Below, in pieces: positions 11,666-22,345 of a DNA stretch of 64,000 bases. The DNA comes from Shinisaurus crocodilurus. Its lineage: Eukaryota > Chordata > Lepidosauria > Squamata > Shinisauridae. The notes under the pieces were generated by a model. The model searched no databases. It was given only the letters and a program-made list of their open reading frames with translations, and was not told where the DNA came from. The position numbers and the translations under genes are program-made. Position 1 is the stretch's first letter. Each line of letters opens with the position of its first letter. Where the stretch lies: assembly GCA_021292165.1 (NCBI GenBank), contig CM037877.1, positions 34,050,197 through 34,114,196 on the forward strand, given 5' to 3'.

Positions 11666-11791
11666 CAACCTTCCGCAGACTGGCACCTTCCAGATGTGTT
11701 GGATTACAACTCCCGGCACCCCCAGTCAGCATGGGGGATGATGGGAGTTGTGGTACAACACAACTGGAGGGCACCAGGTTAGGGAAGGCGG
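11666..11791. mobile_element. Diverged palindromic hAT MITE
   Basis: Arms contain CAGATGTGTTGGATTACAAC and the inverted counterpart, ending GGGAAGGCGG. Same family as 23705 but older; no duplication is visible. Confidence 0.7.
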
Positions 11792-12350
11792 CACTAAAAC
11801 TTATCTGTGTTCTGTGATTTTTGCGTGCACAGCGGGTAGAGAATTTGGCAACCAGGGAATCTCATGTGCTTGTGTGTTCCTTCCAGGTCCTTATGGATGC
11901 AAAAAATAAGGTTGGGAAATTTGCCCATTCGTATCTCCAAAGCCAAGAGAAGGGTGAGCAATAGGATTTCCAGTGGCAAGGAGGTGTGGATTCAGTCCCT
12001 TGCATAACTTTCCATGACTATTCGAAGCAGAATGAATCATGCAAATATGAAAATATAAGTAAGCTTCTCAGAATACTTAATTTATATGTTGCAGAATTCA
12101 ACATTTCTTGGGGTAGAATTTGAGTTCCATTGAACAGAATTTTCTGTTTTTAGTTTTTTTTAAAGTGGAGTATACACCACCCCAATGAAATGCATAATGA
12201 ACAGCTATTATTTTCCAGCACACATTGTAGATTGGTCACAATGAGAGCTCTGTCAGTGCCCAGAGTATGGCTGGTTCTGCTACTGCAAATGTTCCAGATG
12301 CAAGTTCAGCAATGGCATGCCAGCCTCAACTTGAGCCTATTGTGGAACTA

Positions 12351-12737
12351 GGGATGCAGGAGAAATGTGTTGGGTTCACATTTTTATGCTAACTTCCCTG
12401 ATTTTGCACTTTTGATCCAGTATGCAAACCAAAACTCAATTATCCTTCTCAAATCACACTTCCCCTAATGTTGTAATGGAGTTCTCTTTAAAAAAAAATG
12501 TTTTAATGGGTACAAAAATGGAAAATGACATCCGGAAATGTGTTATACTGGGAAAGTTGCATGCAAAAATGTGTATATTATGCAAACTTGCATGCAAAAA
12601 ATGCATGTATTAGAAGGAAGGCATACAAATTTTCATGGAAACTTTAAAAAAAAATCTCAAAGTTCAGGACAAACAAAATGCAAAATTTGGAAAAATGAGA
12701 ACTGGAGAGAAACTGAAATGGACACATTCATCTATCC
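12351..12737. mobile_element. TAGGGATG-type hAT element, AT-rich
   Basis: Starts TAGGGATGCAGGAGAAATG and ends CATCTATCCCTA. The interior is AT-rich with repeated ATGTGTATATTATGCAAA-like words. Flanks TGTGGAAC and GGGAACCC share GGAAC only. Confidence 0.6.
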
Positions 12738-13268
12738 CTAGGGAACCCACATATGGAGAACCTGCAAACTGGATCATTAAAGAAATTACCGCACGGTGTC
12801 CTTAGTAGCTTTGTAAATCAGCATTCAATTATTCAATTTCCTCAGAATTCAAATATGAGAGCAGTCATTTTGCCTCCTTAGTTATCAGCCTCAAGTTAAA
12901 GCAATAGGTCTGATTTGGCATTATTTTCTCTGCCTCTTTCTGTGTTGGGATTTAAACTAAAAGGACCTGAGTATGAATTCTTCCCACATGCTTCCAAACT
13001 ATTCTTTACTTTGTTTGTTTCTAACAATCTGACAGTGACTAATGGAATCCTACTATGCGACCCGAAGCCGTGGAAATATGCAGTCAATTACATGCACAGT
13101 TATGTGTTAATTAATGTCCCACTGATTGCAGTGGCAGATACTGTGGCTTCTGCTACTGCTATTACAGTTTGGAGCATTAGTCCAGGCTTGTAAATATCCA
13201 GTTGCCTGACTGCTTGTGGCGAGCAAGACTCTTTTCCAAGCACAACCAGGCAAGGAAGCTTTAGGATA

Positions 13269-13342
13269 ACCTTCCTGGGGGATGCTGGGTGTTGTAGACC
13301 AACATATCTGGAGGGCGCCAGGCTGGGGAAGGCTGCTTTAGG
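13269..13342. mobile_element. Half of a palindromic hAT MITE
   Basis: Only the right arm is present (GATGCTGGGTGTTGTAGACC ... GGCTGGGGAAGGCTG). The left arm is deleted. Confidence 0.65.
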
Positions 13343-13535
13343 AAACCTCCTTTGTTGATGTTCTTGTCACAAATTACCAACACCGGTATGTGCAAATGGG
13401 CTAGTGAAAAACGCTGTGGCCTGGGCCTGTACTTATAAACCTGCATTCATCTGATTCCAAAATGGACTCGTTATAATCAAAACTTGGCCAGGTAAATATG
13501 AACAAACAGGCAGACTGTTGTAATGCACTAGAGCA

Positions 13536-13623
13536 GCCATATCTTATGCAATGCCTACTCAGACGTGAGTCTTGCTGTGTTTAGTGGGCTCGCTCCCAGG
13601 TTAATGTACATAGGATTGCAGCC
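13536..13623. mobile_element. Palindromic squamate repeat, diverged copy
   Basis: CTACTCAGACGTGAGTCTTG...GTGGGCTCGCTCCCAGG... CATAGGATTGCAGCC. Same family as 8090. Confidence 0.65.
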
Positions 13624-13739
13624 TGAATGTGGCTCCTCTTGATGACTGGCTGGAAGAATCCACTGGTGTAAAATTGTCTGATTACTTCCTGAGCAGGGTC
13701 AGTCTCCAAAAGCATATTACAGCAGCTACATTATTTTGA

Positions 13740-13815
13740 CCAGAATTCAACATGCTGGTTGTAGTTTATAAACCCCTAAATGGCTTGGCCTACATGCCTC
13801 AGGGTGCATCCTGTC
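13740..13815 (+). mobile_element. Short L2-type LINE fragment
   Basis: About 75 bp reading as MLVVVYKPLNGLAYMP, the FKxLxxYKALNGL block of L2-type ORF2. Flanking sequence is unrelated, so only a scrap remains. Confidence 0.5.
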
Positions 13816-14504
13816 CAGCAGTTTCTCATGTGATCTTCTACTTACCGGTACATTCTTTGAGGAAGTGGTAGACACCTCACACCCTGTGATTTCATTAATT
13901 AGCATTTTGTTTTCGCTTTTGAATTGATGCTCTTTTAAAATTATACTTCACAAAGTTGCCATATACTAAATTTGTTTAGACAAACTAAACCTACCTGTGT
14001 AATGATGCTGCCTCAACAATTCCTCGCAATGTCCGGCTAGATATTCTATGAACATTGCAAATGCGAACATTGTCCTCTAACCATCAGGGTGCATTAATGT
14101 GGCACGTTCACTGGAAAACCAGCACACCTGCAGCTTAGTAAATTTAGTTGTGGGTAGGTGTACCAGCCTAACATTTCAAGTGGCAGACTAATGTCCTTAC
14201 CCATAAATTATTACTTGTGAGTAGACTGGACTGCCTATCCATGAGTAAATTTTGCTTGAGAGAAGGTGCCCCAACTTGCAGTTTGAATTAGCACATTTGT
14301 CATGTCCTTTGTCATGTCTTTTCTCCATCTTAGTTCTGCTGATCTGTAGTATTTTGTAAATGCACAAAGGACAACACAGGCATAAATGATTGGGCAATGA
14401 GAGACAAATATGTCTGCCTGCCTATCCATGTATGAGCCCACCCTTTCACTATGATCATAATTGGAGTCCCTTCTTTGGGTGCCCCCACAGTCACAGATAT
14501 GGTT

Positions 14505-14835
14505 CATGGCAACCAGAGATCAGGCCTTTTTAGAGATGATCTCCCAATTATAGAATGCTCTCTCCAGAGAGACTTGCCTGGTGCCTAGATTGTTGTCATT
14601 TCAGAGCCAAGCAAAGATATGTTAATTTTCCCAGGCACTTTAAGCATGTTTTATCTCCAATGTTCTTTTTTATGCTGTTTAGCCATTGCTGTTTTAGTTT
14701 TTGTAAATTGATTTCATCTGTATTTTATTATTGTTTTTATTATGTTCTGTAAGTCATCCTGGGAAAGTTTTTGAAGGGTGATATATAAATCCTTAAAATA
14801 AATAAACAAAGAAATAATAACGGAAACAAAAAGAA
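14505..14835 (+). mobile_element. L2-type LINE 3' end
   Basis: Contains the ATTATAGAATGCTCTCTCCA block (L/W-N-x-L-P region of the C-terminus), then an AT-rich 3' UTR and a CATCCTGGGAAAGTTTTTGA...ATATATAAATCC end with AAATAAATAAAC tail. Confidence 0.75.
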
Positions 14836-15213
14836 ATATGAACTGGCTCTGGTCACACAATACTGCTAGCTGTGATGGATAATGTTACAGAGTCTCATGG
14901 CGGGGGATTAAATAGGACAAATCCCTCTCTCTTTAAGTACTAGTTGCTAGTAGCAATCAATTTGCTTTTGTCAGCATTAAGTTAGTGAATGTCGCATAAT
15001 GGAAGTCACTAACACTTTTCTTCAGGCATTATTCGCAGGAACAGGGAAATTGTGGGGAAAGGTGCAGCGGGGTCACACATTCAGCCCTGCCCCAAAAGTC
15101 ATGCTGCTGAGCATAACTGCTGGAGCAGGGGGGGCTCCTATACTTGTGAAGTCTCCTACGTGAGTTACAAACCTGCATCATTTGGGTTCTATGTCATGAG
15201 ACTTGAAAGGAAC

Positions 15214-15601
15214 CGTGCTGGCTCCAGGTTTTGGGAGCCCTTGAGCAAGACACCCTCAATGGACCCCCTTCCTCAGTGAGTCTACCTTCTCACTGCCACT
15301 GCCACCAGCTGCTCTTGCTCCTCTTCCTCTGTCTTATCATTGCTACCTCTTGCTTGCTTGACAGGCAGAGAGCCGGTGGGCGAGCATCTGCTCCTCCTCC
15401 TCCTCCTCCTCCTCCTCCTCCTCCTCCTCCTCCTCCTCCCCACCACCATTGTTTGGGCCAGAGCGAGAGGCAGTGAATCGGCAGGTTGCAATGGTGAAGA
15501 GGAGGAGCAACTCCCGGAGGCTCCTGTTCAGTGAGTCACTGCAGGGTTGTGTGCCCTTGGCAGGTGTCTGCCCATTCTTACCGTTGTTGATGCTGGTCCT
15601 G
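15214..15601 (+). mobile_element. Dispersed element, copy A (GTGCTGGCTCCAGG family)
   Basis: Starts with CGTGCTGGCTCCAGGTTTTG and ends GTTGATGCTGGTCCTG; aligns over its length with an inverted copy at 39127-39503. Contains an expanded CTC microsatellite (15388-15440). Flanking duplication is weak. The family resembles hAT in length and termini but is not firmly classified. Confidence 0.6.
15388..15440. repeat. (CTC)n microsatellite
   Basis: About seventeen CTC units inside the dispersed element 15214-15601. Long Pro/Leu or Glu/Arg frames across it are artefacts. Confidence 0.95.
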
Positions 15602-15639
15602 AGAAGGAGTGGTGCAACCTTGGTGGCAGGGCTAACTTG

Positions 15640-17140
15640 TGCTGCCTCTTTCCCCACAATTTCACTATACATGTGGTGTGAGGAAGATGTGAATAGGGCT
15701 ACGGTCTATGGATTTTCTAGTTTCCTCCTTTCTGTCTAAAAGAATATCTAACAGTGCGACCCTGTCATGTGTACTCAGAAGCATAAGACTGCACTGAACA
15801 GCTGGTTCACACGGTGCTTTGTACATGTGAACAGTCCCAACCATCCTCAGTCGTGTGCTCACGTGGACAGCTGTAATATGGGAACTGGTGATAACGGAAA
15901 CAGGAGGCAGGAATTTTCAGGACCATGGTGCTCGGAGCACAATATCCATGATCACCCAGTTCACAGATTATATTCGTTCACATGAGCAAGTGCATGAGGG
16001 TGGTTGAGACTGTTTATAGAAGTCACAATCTAGTCACAGTAAAGCATGTTAAAAAGTTCCCATTTATTAAGGAGGACATACTGGGCAGTATCCAATACTG
16101 CCACTGCACTCCTGCTCAATCTGTTGCACCAACAGGACTCATCATTCAAACCACAGAAAGCTAGTGATTCTAAAAGCAACTCCAGAAGCAAGTGGAAATG
16201 TTTGCATCTGGATTGGGAGATGTCAGCAGAGCTTCCTTCTTCTGCAAGCTCCGCTGACGGCTGACCTGCCCCGTTCCGGAAGCCAGCATTTACACTCGTT
16301 TCGGGTTGCTTACAGAACCACTAGTTCCCCATCACACTATTGACAGATCCTCCTGGTGTGTGGGCAGGCGTGGATACTGCCCTCTGTTCATTTGTTTTTA
16401 ATGTTTCTAAATTGCCCCTCTGCCCATTGGACTCTCAAGGAGATATACAAAATTCTGATAAAGTTCTTAACTCTCTCATTGAAATTGATGCTTAGCTTTC
16501 TCTGGTTCACGACCCCAGAAGGTACACTGTTGACTGTCCTAACAGGTTGCTTGCATGAGTCTTTGTCTATGATTCAGTATTTAGAAGCAGCAACAGTTGC
16601 TAAATTATAAAAAGGGAAAGAATCTACCTTGTGTAAAAGAAATAGAAAAAAGGGGGGAGAGAGAAATAAGTTTTCTTCATGCTTTGTTGACTATCCTATG
16701 ACCTCAGTGAAATATGCTGAAGATCTAGAAACTAGATATGGTGGTATTGCTGGACTTTCTTGTGGTGCTGCTAGTTCTAACTAAAAGAAGGTCTCTCTCT
16801 AAATACAAAGCATAATTTGCTCAACTTCTGTTGCCTAAACCAAACCGATTTTGCAAGAAGCTAGCTACTAATCCCATGCAAACATTGCACTCCAATTGCT
16901 CATGTCTTTGGAATGATTCTGCACTGAAAAATCTGTGCTACATATAGGCTAACAGCCTATTTTTAAATAGAGCAATCTCTAGTCTGCCTCGAACAATCAT
17001 CACAGCTGCATTTCAATAGGAATCAATCCATTTCCCTGTCACTTTGACCACTGTCTAGAACAGAGAGAGACCAAAATAGACAGTTATTTCATAGTTCATT
17101 ATGTCTACTCCATGCAAGCTAGTGTACTATATGTAGGAGA
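15640..17140. other. Unassigned DNA
   Basis: Single-copy-looking, mildly AT-rich. One degraded palindromic-repeat fragment near 15745-15795. No exon recognised. Confidence 0.4.
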
Positions 17141-17146
17141 CAATGG

Positions 17147-17221
17147 GAAACGGAAGAGGAGCCCTGTTGGATCAGATCCAAGGTCCCTTTAGTCCAGCAT
17201 CCCATTGCCAACAGTGGCCAG
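17147..17221 (-). mobile_element. CR1-like LINE 3' UTR fragment
   Basis: Contains GGAGCCCTGTTGGATCAGATC and TAGTCCAGCATCCC, the reversed 3'-UTR signature of the LINE family at 42940-43661. Only the extreme 3' end is present. Confidence 0.7.
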
Positions 17222-17262
17222 TCAACTACTTCTAGGAAACCCACAGTAACTAAGAAGATAAT

Positions 17263-17335
17263 AGGCCTTCTTCTTCTTCTTCTTCTTCTTCTTCTTCTTC
17301 TTCTTCTTCTTCTTCTTCTTCTTCTTCTTCTTCTT

Positions 17336-17376
<41 letters not shown>
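17263..17376. repeat. Compound (TTC)n(CTGCTC)n microsatellite
   Basis: About 24 TTC triplets, then about six CTCCTG hexamers, then TTC again. Hexamer units probably arose within the triplet tract. Confidence 0.95.
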
Positions 17377-17427
17377 TCTTCTTCTGCCTCCCAGCAGCTA
17401 GGGATGGAAAGACCCACCCTTTATGGG

Positions 17428-17624
17428 AGGGTCTGTGATGCAATGGTAAAGCACCTGCTTTTCATGCAGAAGGTCCCAGGTTCAATCCCCAACATGTCCA
17501 GGTAGGGCAGGAAAAACTCCTGCTTGAAACCCTGGAGAGCCGCTGCTATCAGTCAGTGTCAACAACAATACTGGGCTAGATGGACCAATGGTCTGACTCC
17601 GCATAAGGCAGCTTCCTATGTTCC
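17428..17624 (+). mobile_element. tRNA-derived SINE, MIR-like design
   Basis: tRNA-like head GTGATGCAATGGTAAAGCAC with B box GGTTCAATCCCC, a central CTGGAGAGCCGCTG...CAGTCAGTGT block, and end AAGGCAGCTTCCTATGTTCC. No anticodon-arm structure good enough for a tRNA gene. Lies just after a compound microsatellite. Confidence 0.8.
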
Positions 17625-17978
17625 TTTCTGTTTCACTTTCCATAATGTTCACATTCTTTCAAGCACATTCCATCCCATTTCCGCATCAGCCGGCAATTTT
17701 TTCCCCCTCATGCATTTTCATGTGCTTTTTCATATGCACAAAAATTGGTACACATTTCCCCCCCTCATATATGCATTTTTCCAAGCACTCTTCCCTAATA
17801 TGTGCCTTATTGTATGCAATTTCCCCTAATGTGCACATGTTTTGTTCTGAGAAACAAATTCAGAAAAGTGCAAGACCAAAAATGTTATTTCTGCATGCGA
17901 ACACATATTAGGGGAATTTATCACCCGTGTAAAGGGGGAAATGTACTGTGTAGACTGTATAAAGTTCTTGATATAAGA

Positions 17979-18220
17979 AGAGCCAGTGGGGCATAGTAGT
18001 TAGAGGGTTTGACTAGCACTCGGGAGATCCGGGTTTGAGTGCCCACTCGGCAGTGAAGCTCACCTGGTGACTTTGGGCCAGTCACTGACTCTCAGCCTAA
18101 CCTACCTCACAGGGTTGTTGTGAGGATAAAAATGGAGAGGAGGAGGAGGAGGAGGATTATGTAAGTTGCCTTGTAGGAAAAAAGGCAGGATATAAATATA
18201 ATAAATAAATAAATAAATAC
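17979..18220 (+). mobile_element. Sauria-type tRNA-derived SINE
   Basis: tRNA-like head (AGAGCCAGTGGGGCATAGTA) with B-box-like GGTTTGAGTGC, then TTTGGGCCAGTCACTGACTC, ACAGGGTTGTTGTGAGGATA, and AAGGCAGGATATAAATA with an AATA-rich tail. This order is that of squamate Sauria SINEs, which use a Bov-B-like 3' end. A GGA microsatellite has expanded inside. Confidence 0.9.
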
Positions 18221-18236
18221 ATTTAGATTAATTAGC

Positions 18237-18345
18237 CAGAATCCTAGGCATATATACCTATTTGGGAATAAGCCTCATTGAATACTTTAAGTAAGCCCAG
18301 TCAGGTTTACTTCTGAGTAAACATGTATATAGTTGTGCTGTCACT
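18237..18345. mobile_element. Palindromic squamate repeat
   Basis: AGAATCCTAGGCATATATAC ... AATAAGCCTCATTGAATACT ... GGTTTACTTCTGAGTAAACATG. Follows the Sauria SINE at 17979. Confidence 0.65.
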
Positions 18346-18685
18346 TTGGGCCAGTTTGCACTACTAAATTCCTCTACACTATCATGTAAATGTCTTACCC
18401 AACTAAATAATAGTTTCATGTGAATCAGCAGCTATTTCTGTCACTGGAACTGCCAGCTTGCCATGTCTACAGCCCAGTGTACACGAAACCCTCTTGAGAA
18501 AGTCAGTACCCAAGTATGCAATCATAGGGAGGAATTTACAGTAGCAATATGAACAGGCCCTACTTTACTTACTCTCTATATGCTTTTTATATATGCTTCC
18601 TATATTGGGTGGAGGATAAAGCACTACGGCGACCGGCGTATGTCACCCATTACATTTTTAGCTGTGCATCTAACATGTTTAAAGT

Positions 18686-18740
18686 GTGTCTGTCTGTCTG
18701 TCTGTCTGTCTATCCATTTTATTATTTATTTATTTATTTG
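18686..18740. repeat. (TGTC)n and (TTTA)n repeats
   Basis: Six TGTC units followed by TATTTATTTATTTATTTGG. Confidence 0.9.
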
Positions 18741-18933
18741 GTTGGTTAGTTAGTTATTACAATATTTCTAGGCTGCCTTTAAAATATAGAGCATGGATCA
18801 TGTGGCAAGCAGGTACATACAAGTACTGTACAGGTATCATTCAGGAATGCTCCTCAGGGAGCCTAAGACTTCGGTCTGCTTCCGCACACCATGTTAAATA
18901 AATTACCCTAAGTGTGAATTGTAAGTTAACTAA

Positions 18934-19003
18934 GTTGCAATCCTATACACACCTACCTGAGCAAGTCCCATTTACTTACTTCTGAGTAGGGGTGCATAGG
19001 ATT
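18934..19003. mobile_element. Palindromic squamate repeat
   Basis: TGCAATCCTATACACACCTA ... TTACTTCTGAGTAGGGGTGC ATAGGATTG, both ends preserved. Confidence 0.75.
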
Positions 19004-19130
19004 GTACTTTTAGTATATATTTTCAGGTGCTAATTCCATTAGTAACAGGGACAACACAGTCACAATGTAAGCATTTTGTTATCGGAGAGAGCCATATCAT
19101 ATGTATATTGGATGTTACATGCACTTAAAT

Positions 19131-20050
19131 CAGGGGTGGGCTACACGCGGCCCGTGGGCTGCATGTCAGCCCCCCCCTTCCTTCTTAGCAGCCCTGACCA
19201 CCACCCTGCCATGGAATCACCACCAAATGTTGGTGGTCTGTAGTGGCAGCAAGAAAAAAGCCTTGAAACTAGGCACTTCTGGGAGCATGGTTCTGCATTA
19301 AAACAAGGGCAGAAATTACAACATTGGAAGGACAAACAGGCACCTTCGATAACAGTGGGTTGAGACTTTAACACCGCTTTCCATTTTTGACCGGGTGGTC
19401 TTTAGGCATAATCTATGAATGGATAAATATATGGATATTTGCCCTGCCTTTGTTGAAGTCTGTCTATAACTATGCCTACAGATAGTAGTGTATCTCACTT
19501 TATATAAAATATATAGGGGTATACATTATTGCATATGTATGTATTGTAAGTGATCTATTCAAATCTCATATAAGAAAACTGTAATACTTCTTTATTGTGA
19601 ACTGTCCAGAGAGCTTCAGCTGTTGGGTGTTATAGAAATGTAATAAATAAATAAATAAATAAATATTTTTAAATGTTTTTTTTTAATTGTTTTTGTTTTG
19701 ATTTGTTTTGATTTGATTTGATTTGAAGAGCCAGTGTGGCATAGTGGAGAGAGTGCTGGACTGGGACTCAGGAGATCTGGGTTCTAGTCCCAGCTCGGCC
19801 ATGAAACTCACTGGGTGACTTTGGGCCAGTCACTGACTCTCAGCCTAGCCTACCTCACAGGGTTGTTGTGAGGATAAAATGGAGAGGAGGAGGAGGATTA
19901 TGTAAGCCGCCTTGGGTTCCTTGCAGGAAAAAAGGTGGGGTACAAATATAATTTTTTAAAAAAAATATTGAAATGCACAATAAAAAAAGAAAAAGAAAAA
20001 GAAAACAAGGGCAGAAATTGGCCTTGGACCCTCCAAAGTTGCCCACCCCG
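19131..20050. mobile_element. hAT element with nested LINE tail and Sauria SINE
   Basis: Starts CAGGGGTGGGC and ends GCCCACCCCG; flanks ACTTAAAT and GCTTAAAC differ only by two transitions, so they are a slightly aged 8-bp duplication. Its length of 920 bp includes later insertions: a LINE 3' tail (about 19585-19665) and a Sauria SINE (19726-19956). The remaining body has no transposase frame. Confidence 0.75.
19726..19956 (+). mobile_element. Sauria-type SINE nested in a hAT element
   Basis: Complete head-to-tail copy with GGGTTCTAGTCCC B box. Lies within the hAT element 19131-20050, just after a TTGAT pentamer run that probably hosted the insertion. Confidence 0.9.
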
Positions 20051-20469
20051 GCTTAAACAATCATGTATCAGTTTGCTGTCACTTGACTGTGGTGTTTGTA
20101 TGATAGGTATATTTCAGCAGTGTTAAGAAAGGCTATCCAGTATTGTTGACTGAAGGAGGAAGCCCACAGATACCGCGCTCTAGAGACAAAGGTTAATTGG
20201 CAGAGCTTAGAGTCAGCTGGGACTTATTAGCCTCCAACAATCCCAGCCCAGAGCAGTAATAAAGGGGATGAGAGACAGGTGCTGTGACCGGATCAGCAGC
20301 CAAGCGGATTCTCAAAGGATAAAGGGAGGGAGGCAGCTTTTTTGTGTGTGTGGGGTGGGGGTGGAAATGGCTACGATTGCTCCCTGTTCTGGAATGAGAG
20401 AAACTGTTAGATCGGGAGAAATAAGCCACACATTCCTGGATAGGGATAATCTAGCCATTGTGATCCATG

Positions 20470-21140
20470 TACTGGTAACCTCATGATTAGACTACTGCAA
20501 TGCACTCTATATGGGGCTGCCCTTGGGTCTGCCTGGTTCAGAAGCTGCAGCTAGCGCAGAATGCAGCGGCTAAGGGTGCTCACTGGGACACCTGACCCAG
20601 CTATGCTCACAGAAGACCTGCAATAAAAGAACTGCACTGGCTGCCTATTAGCTACCAGGCCATGTTCAAGGTTATGGTATTGTCATACAAAGCCCTAAAC
20701 AACTTAGGACCAGGATACCTAGCAGACTGCCTTCCCTTGTATATATCCAACCTACCATTAAGATCATCTGAGGAGATATTGCTGGTCATTCCAAGATTAT
20801 CAGAATGTCGCCATGCAATACCTTGACAGCGGGCCTTCTCAGTAGTGGCCCCTGCCATGCAGAAAAAACTCCCTTGTGCAGTTTGGGAGGCAGAAAATTT
20901 GACATCTTTTAAACGCCTCCAGGCTTTCCCTGGCCCGTCATTAAATTAACCATGCTGACCCATTTTTACTGCTTCTGTACTGCTGTGTATTATTGTGTAT
21001 TATTATTGTAATTATATTGTTTTTTAAAATTGTATTTTAAATGTGGTTTTAATTGTGATTTTAATATTTATATGGAAACCTCTTAGGGATTTTTCTTACT
21101 ATTTAGCAGTACACAAATAGTGCAAATAACTAAATAAACA
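20470..21140 (+). mobile_element. L2/CR1-type LINE: ORF2 C-terminus and 3' end
   Basis: Frame blocks typical of L2-like ORF2 C-termini: DYCNALYMGLP-type start (20487), LQLAQNAAA-type, LHWLPISYQAMFKVM-type, YKALNNLGPGYLADCLP-type, LRSSEEILLVIPRLSECRHA-type, AFSVVAPAMQKKLPCAVWEA-type. These are followed by an AT-rich 3' UTR with TGTATTATTGTGTATTATTA and a tail near 21140. Stops and frameshifts are present; not functional. Confidence 0.85.
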
Positions 21141-21210
21141 AAAGGGCGTGGTCTGACTGATGGCAAGGATGCCGCCTCCTGGCTAATTCTGAACAGCTCT
21201 GGCTGTAGCC

Positions 21211-21350
21211 CAGGGAGGGGGAGCGTGTGGCCCTCCAGACGTTGTGGGACTGCGCAGCTCCCACCCTACTTCACCATTGGCTATGTTGGCTGGGACTGAT
21301 GGGAGTTGCAGTCCAATGACCTTTGGAGGGCCACACATAGCCCAGCCTTG
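21211..21350. mobile_element. Palindromic hAT MITE next to an (ATT)n repeat
   Basis: Fold-back arms with GTGTGGCCCTCCAGACG and GGAGGGCCACAC, centre TTGGCTATGTTGGCTGGGA. Related to the 56654 family. Immediately followed by an ATT microsatellite, which hides any target duplication. Confidence 0.65.
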
Positions 21351-21352
21351 CT

Positions 21353-21353
21353 C

Positions 21354-21396
<43 letters not shown>
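21353..21396. repeat. (ATT)n microsatellite
   Basis: About fourteen ATT triplets between a hAT MITE and a reversed LINE 3' end; it may derive from the LINE tail. Confidence 0.95.
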
Positions 21397-21399
21397 TCA

Positions 21400-21910
21400 T
21401 TTCTATACCGCCCCACAGCCGAAGCTTTCTGGGCAGTTCACAACAATTCATACAATAAAAATCTACATAAAAACCAACAATAAAAACATACAACGCAGTT
21501 AAAAGTTTAAAACCTAATTTAAAAATGCAGTTTAAAATGACAATACTAAATAGTTAATAAAACTAACCCTACAGGTGACAATTACCCCGCCCCATGTGCC
21601 ATTTTGAACAGTTAGGTATTGAATGCCTTGGCATAGAGGGAAGTCTTAACCTGGCGCTGAAAAGATAGTAAGGTTGGCACCAGGCCGGCTTCAGTGGGAA
21701 GCTTATTCCAGAGTTGGGGGGCTGCCACTGAGAAGGCCTTCTTCCTTGTTGCCACCAACCAAGCCTCCCTTGGAGGTGGCAGTCGGAGGAGGGCCCCAGA
21801 TGTTGAGTGCAGTGTCCGGGTAGATTGCAGTTGGGAGAGACGTCTCTGGATGGGAAACCACCTGGGAACAGCCCTCTGAGTTCCATGATGGAACAAAGGT
21901 GGGATAGGAA
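21400..21910 (-). mobile_element. L2-type LINE 3' end, reversed
   Basis: Minus strand encodes LVATRKKAFSVAAPQLWNKL and LVPTLLSFQRQVKTSLY, then an AT-rich 3' UTR whose end (CCGCCCAGAAAGCTTCGGCT type) lies at the left, beside the ATT microsatellite. Truncated at the 5' side near 21910. Confidence 0.85.
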
Positions 21911-22009
21911 TGGATTGAATAAAGAAAAGAACTACCAACTGACTTACTGGTGAAACTAGCAGAATTATTTAAAACTTCATTTTTTAAAAATCAGAATGTG
22001 GAGAGCTCC

Positions 22010-22345
22010 TAAGAATTATCGGAGAGAGCAATCCTATGGTCCCAGCACAGCATTCCGGGGACCATAGGATTCTTCCGAGTCCCACCTCCAAGGCCACAGA
22101 CACTGCTACGACCTCTGAAGGGGGACTTCAGAATCCAATTCCTCCCCACCACCACCCCATCGCAGCTGTCATGGAAAGAACCGTGCCAGCTGCTTTCTGA
22201 GGTCCCCAAAGCAGCCTCGGAGGATCTTGGAGAGGTCTGAAAGGGGGCGTTGCAGTGGGCGGGGTGGAGAGGCGAGAGGAGAGGCCGTGACAGAATGTTT
22301 CCTATGGCCTCTCCAGCCTCAGCTCCATCTCTGGCAGCACGACTA
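22010..22345. repeat. Multi-hairpin element, copy 2
   Basis: Begins with AATCCTATGGTCCC paired with GGGACCATAGGATT (22030-22071), a strong stem-loop. Further weaker inverted words follow in GC-rich DNA. Less complete than the copies at 8170 and 48963. Confidence 0.55.

Noticed and set aside
15231..15672. Frames rich in Pro, Leu, Arg or Glu around the CTC repeat
   Set aside because: Microsatellite artefacts inside a dispersed element.
17428..17624. tRNA gene
   Set aside because: Only the A/B-box-like head of a SINE; the cloverleaf does not close and the sequence continues into the SINE body. The same holds for all Sauria SINE heads.
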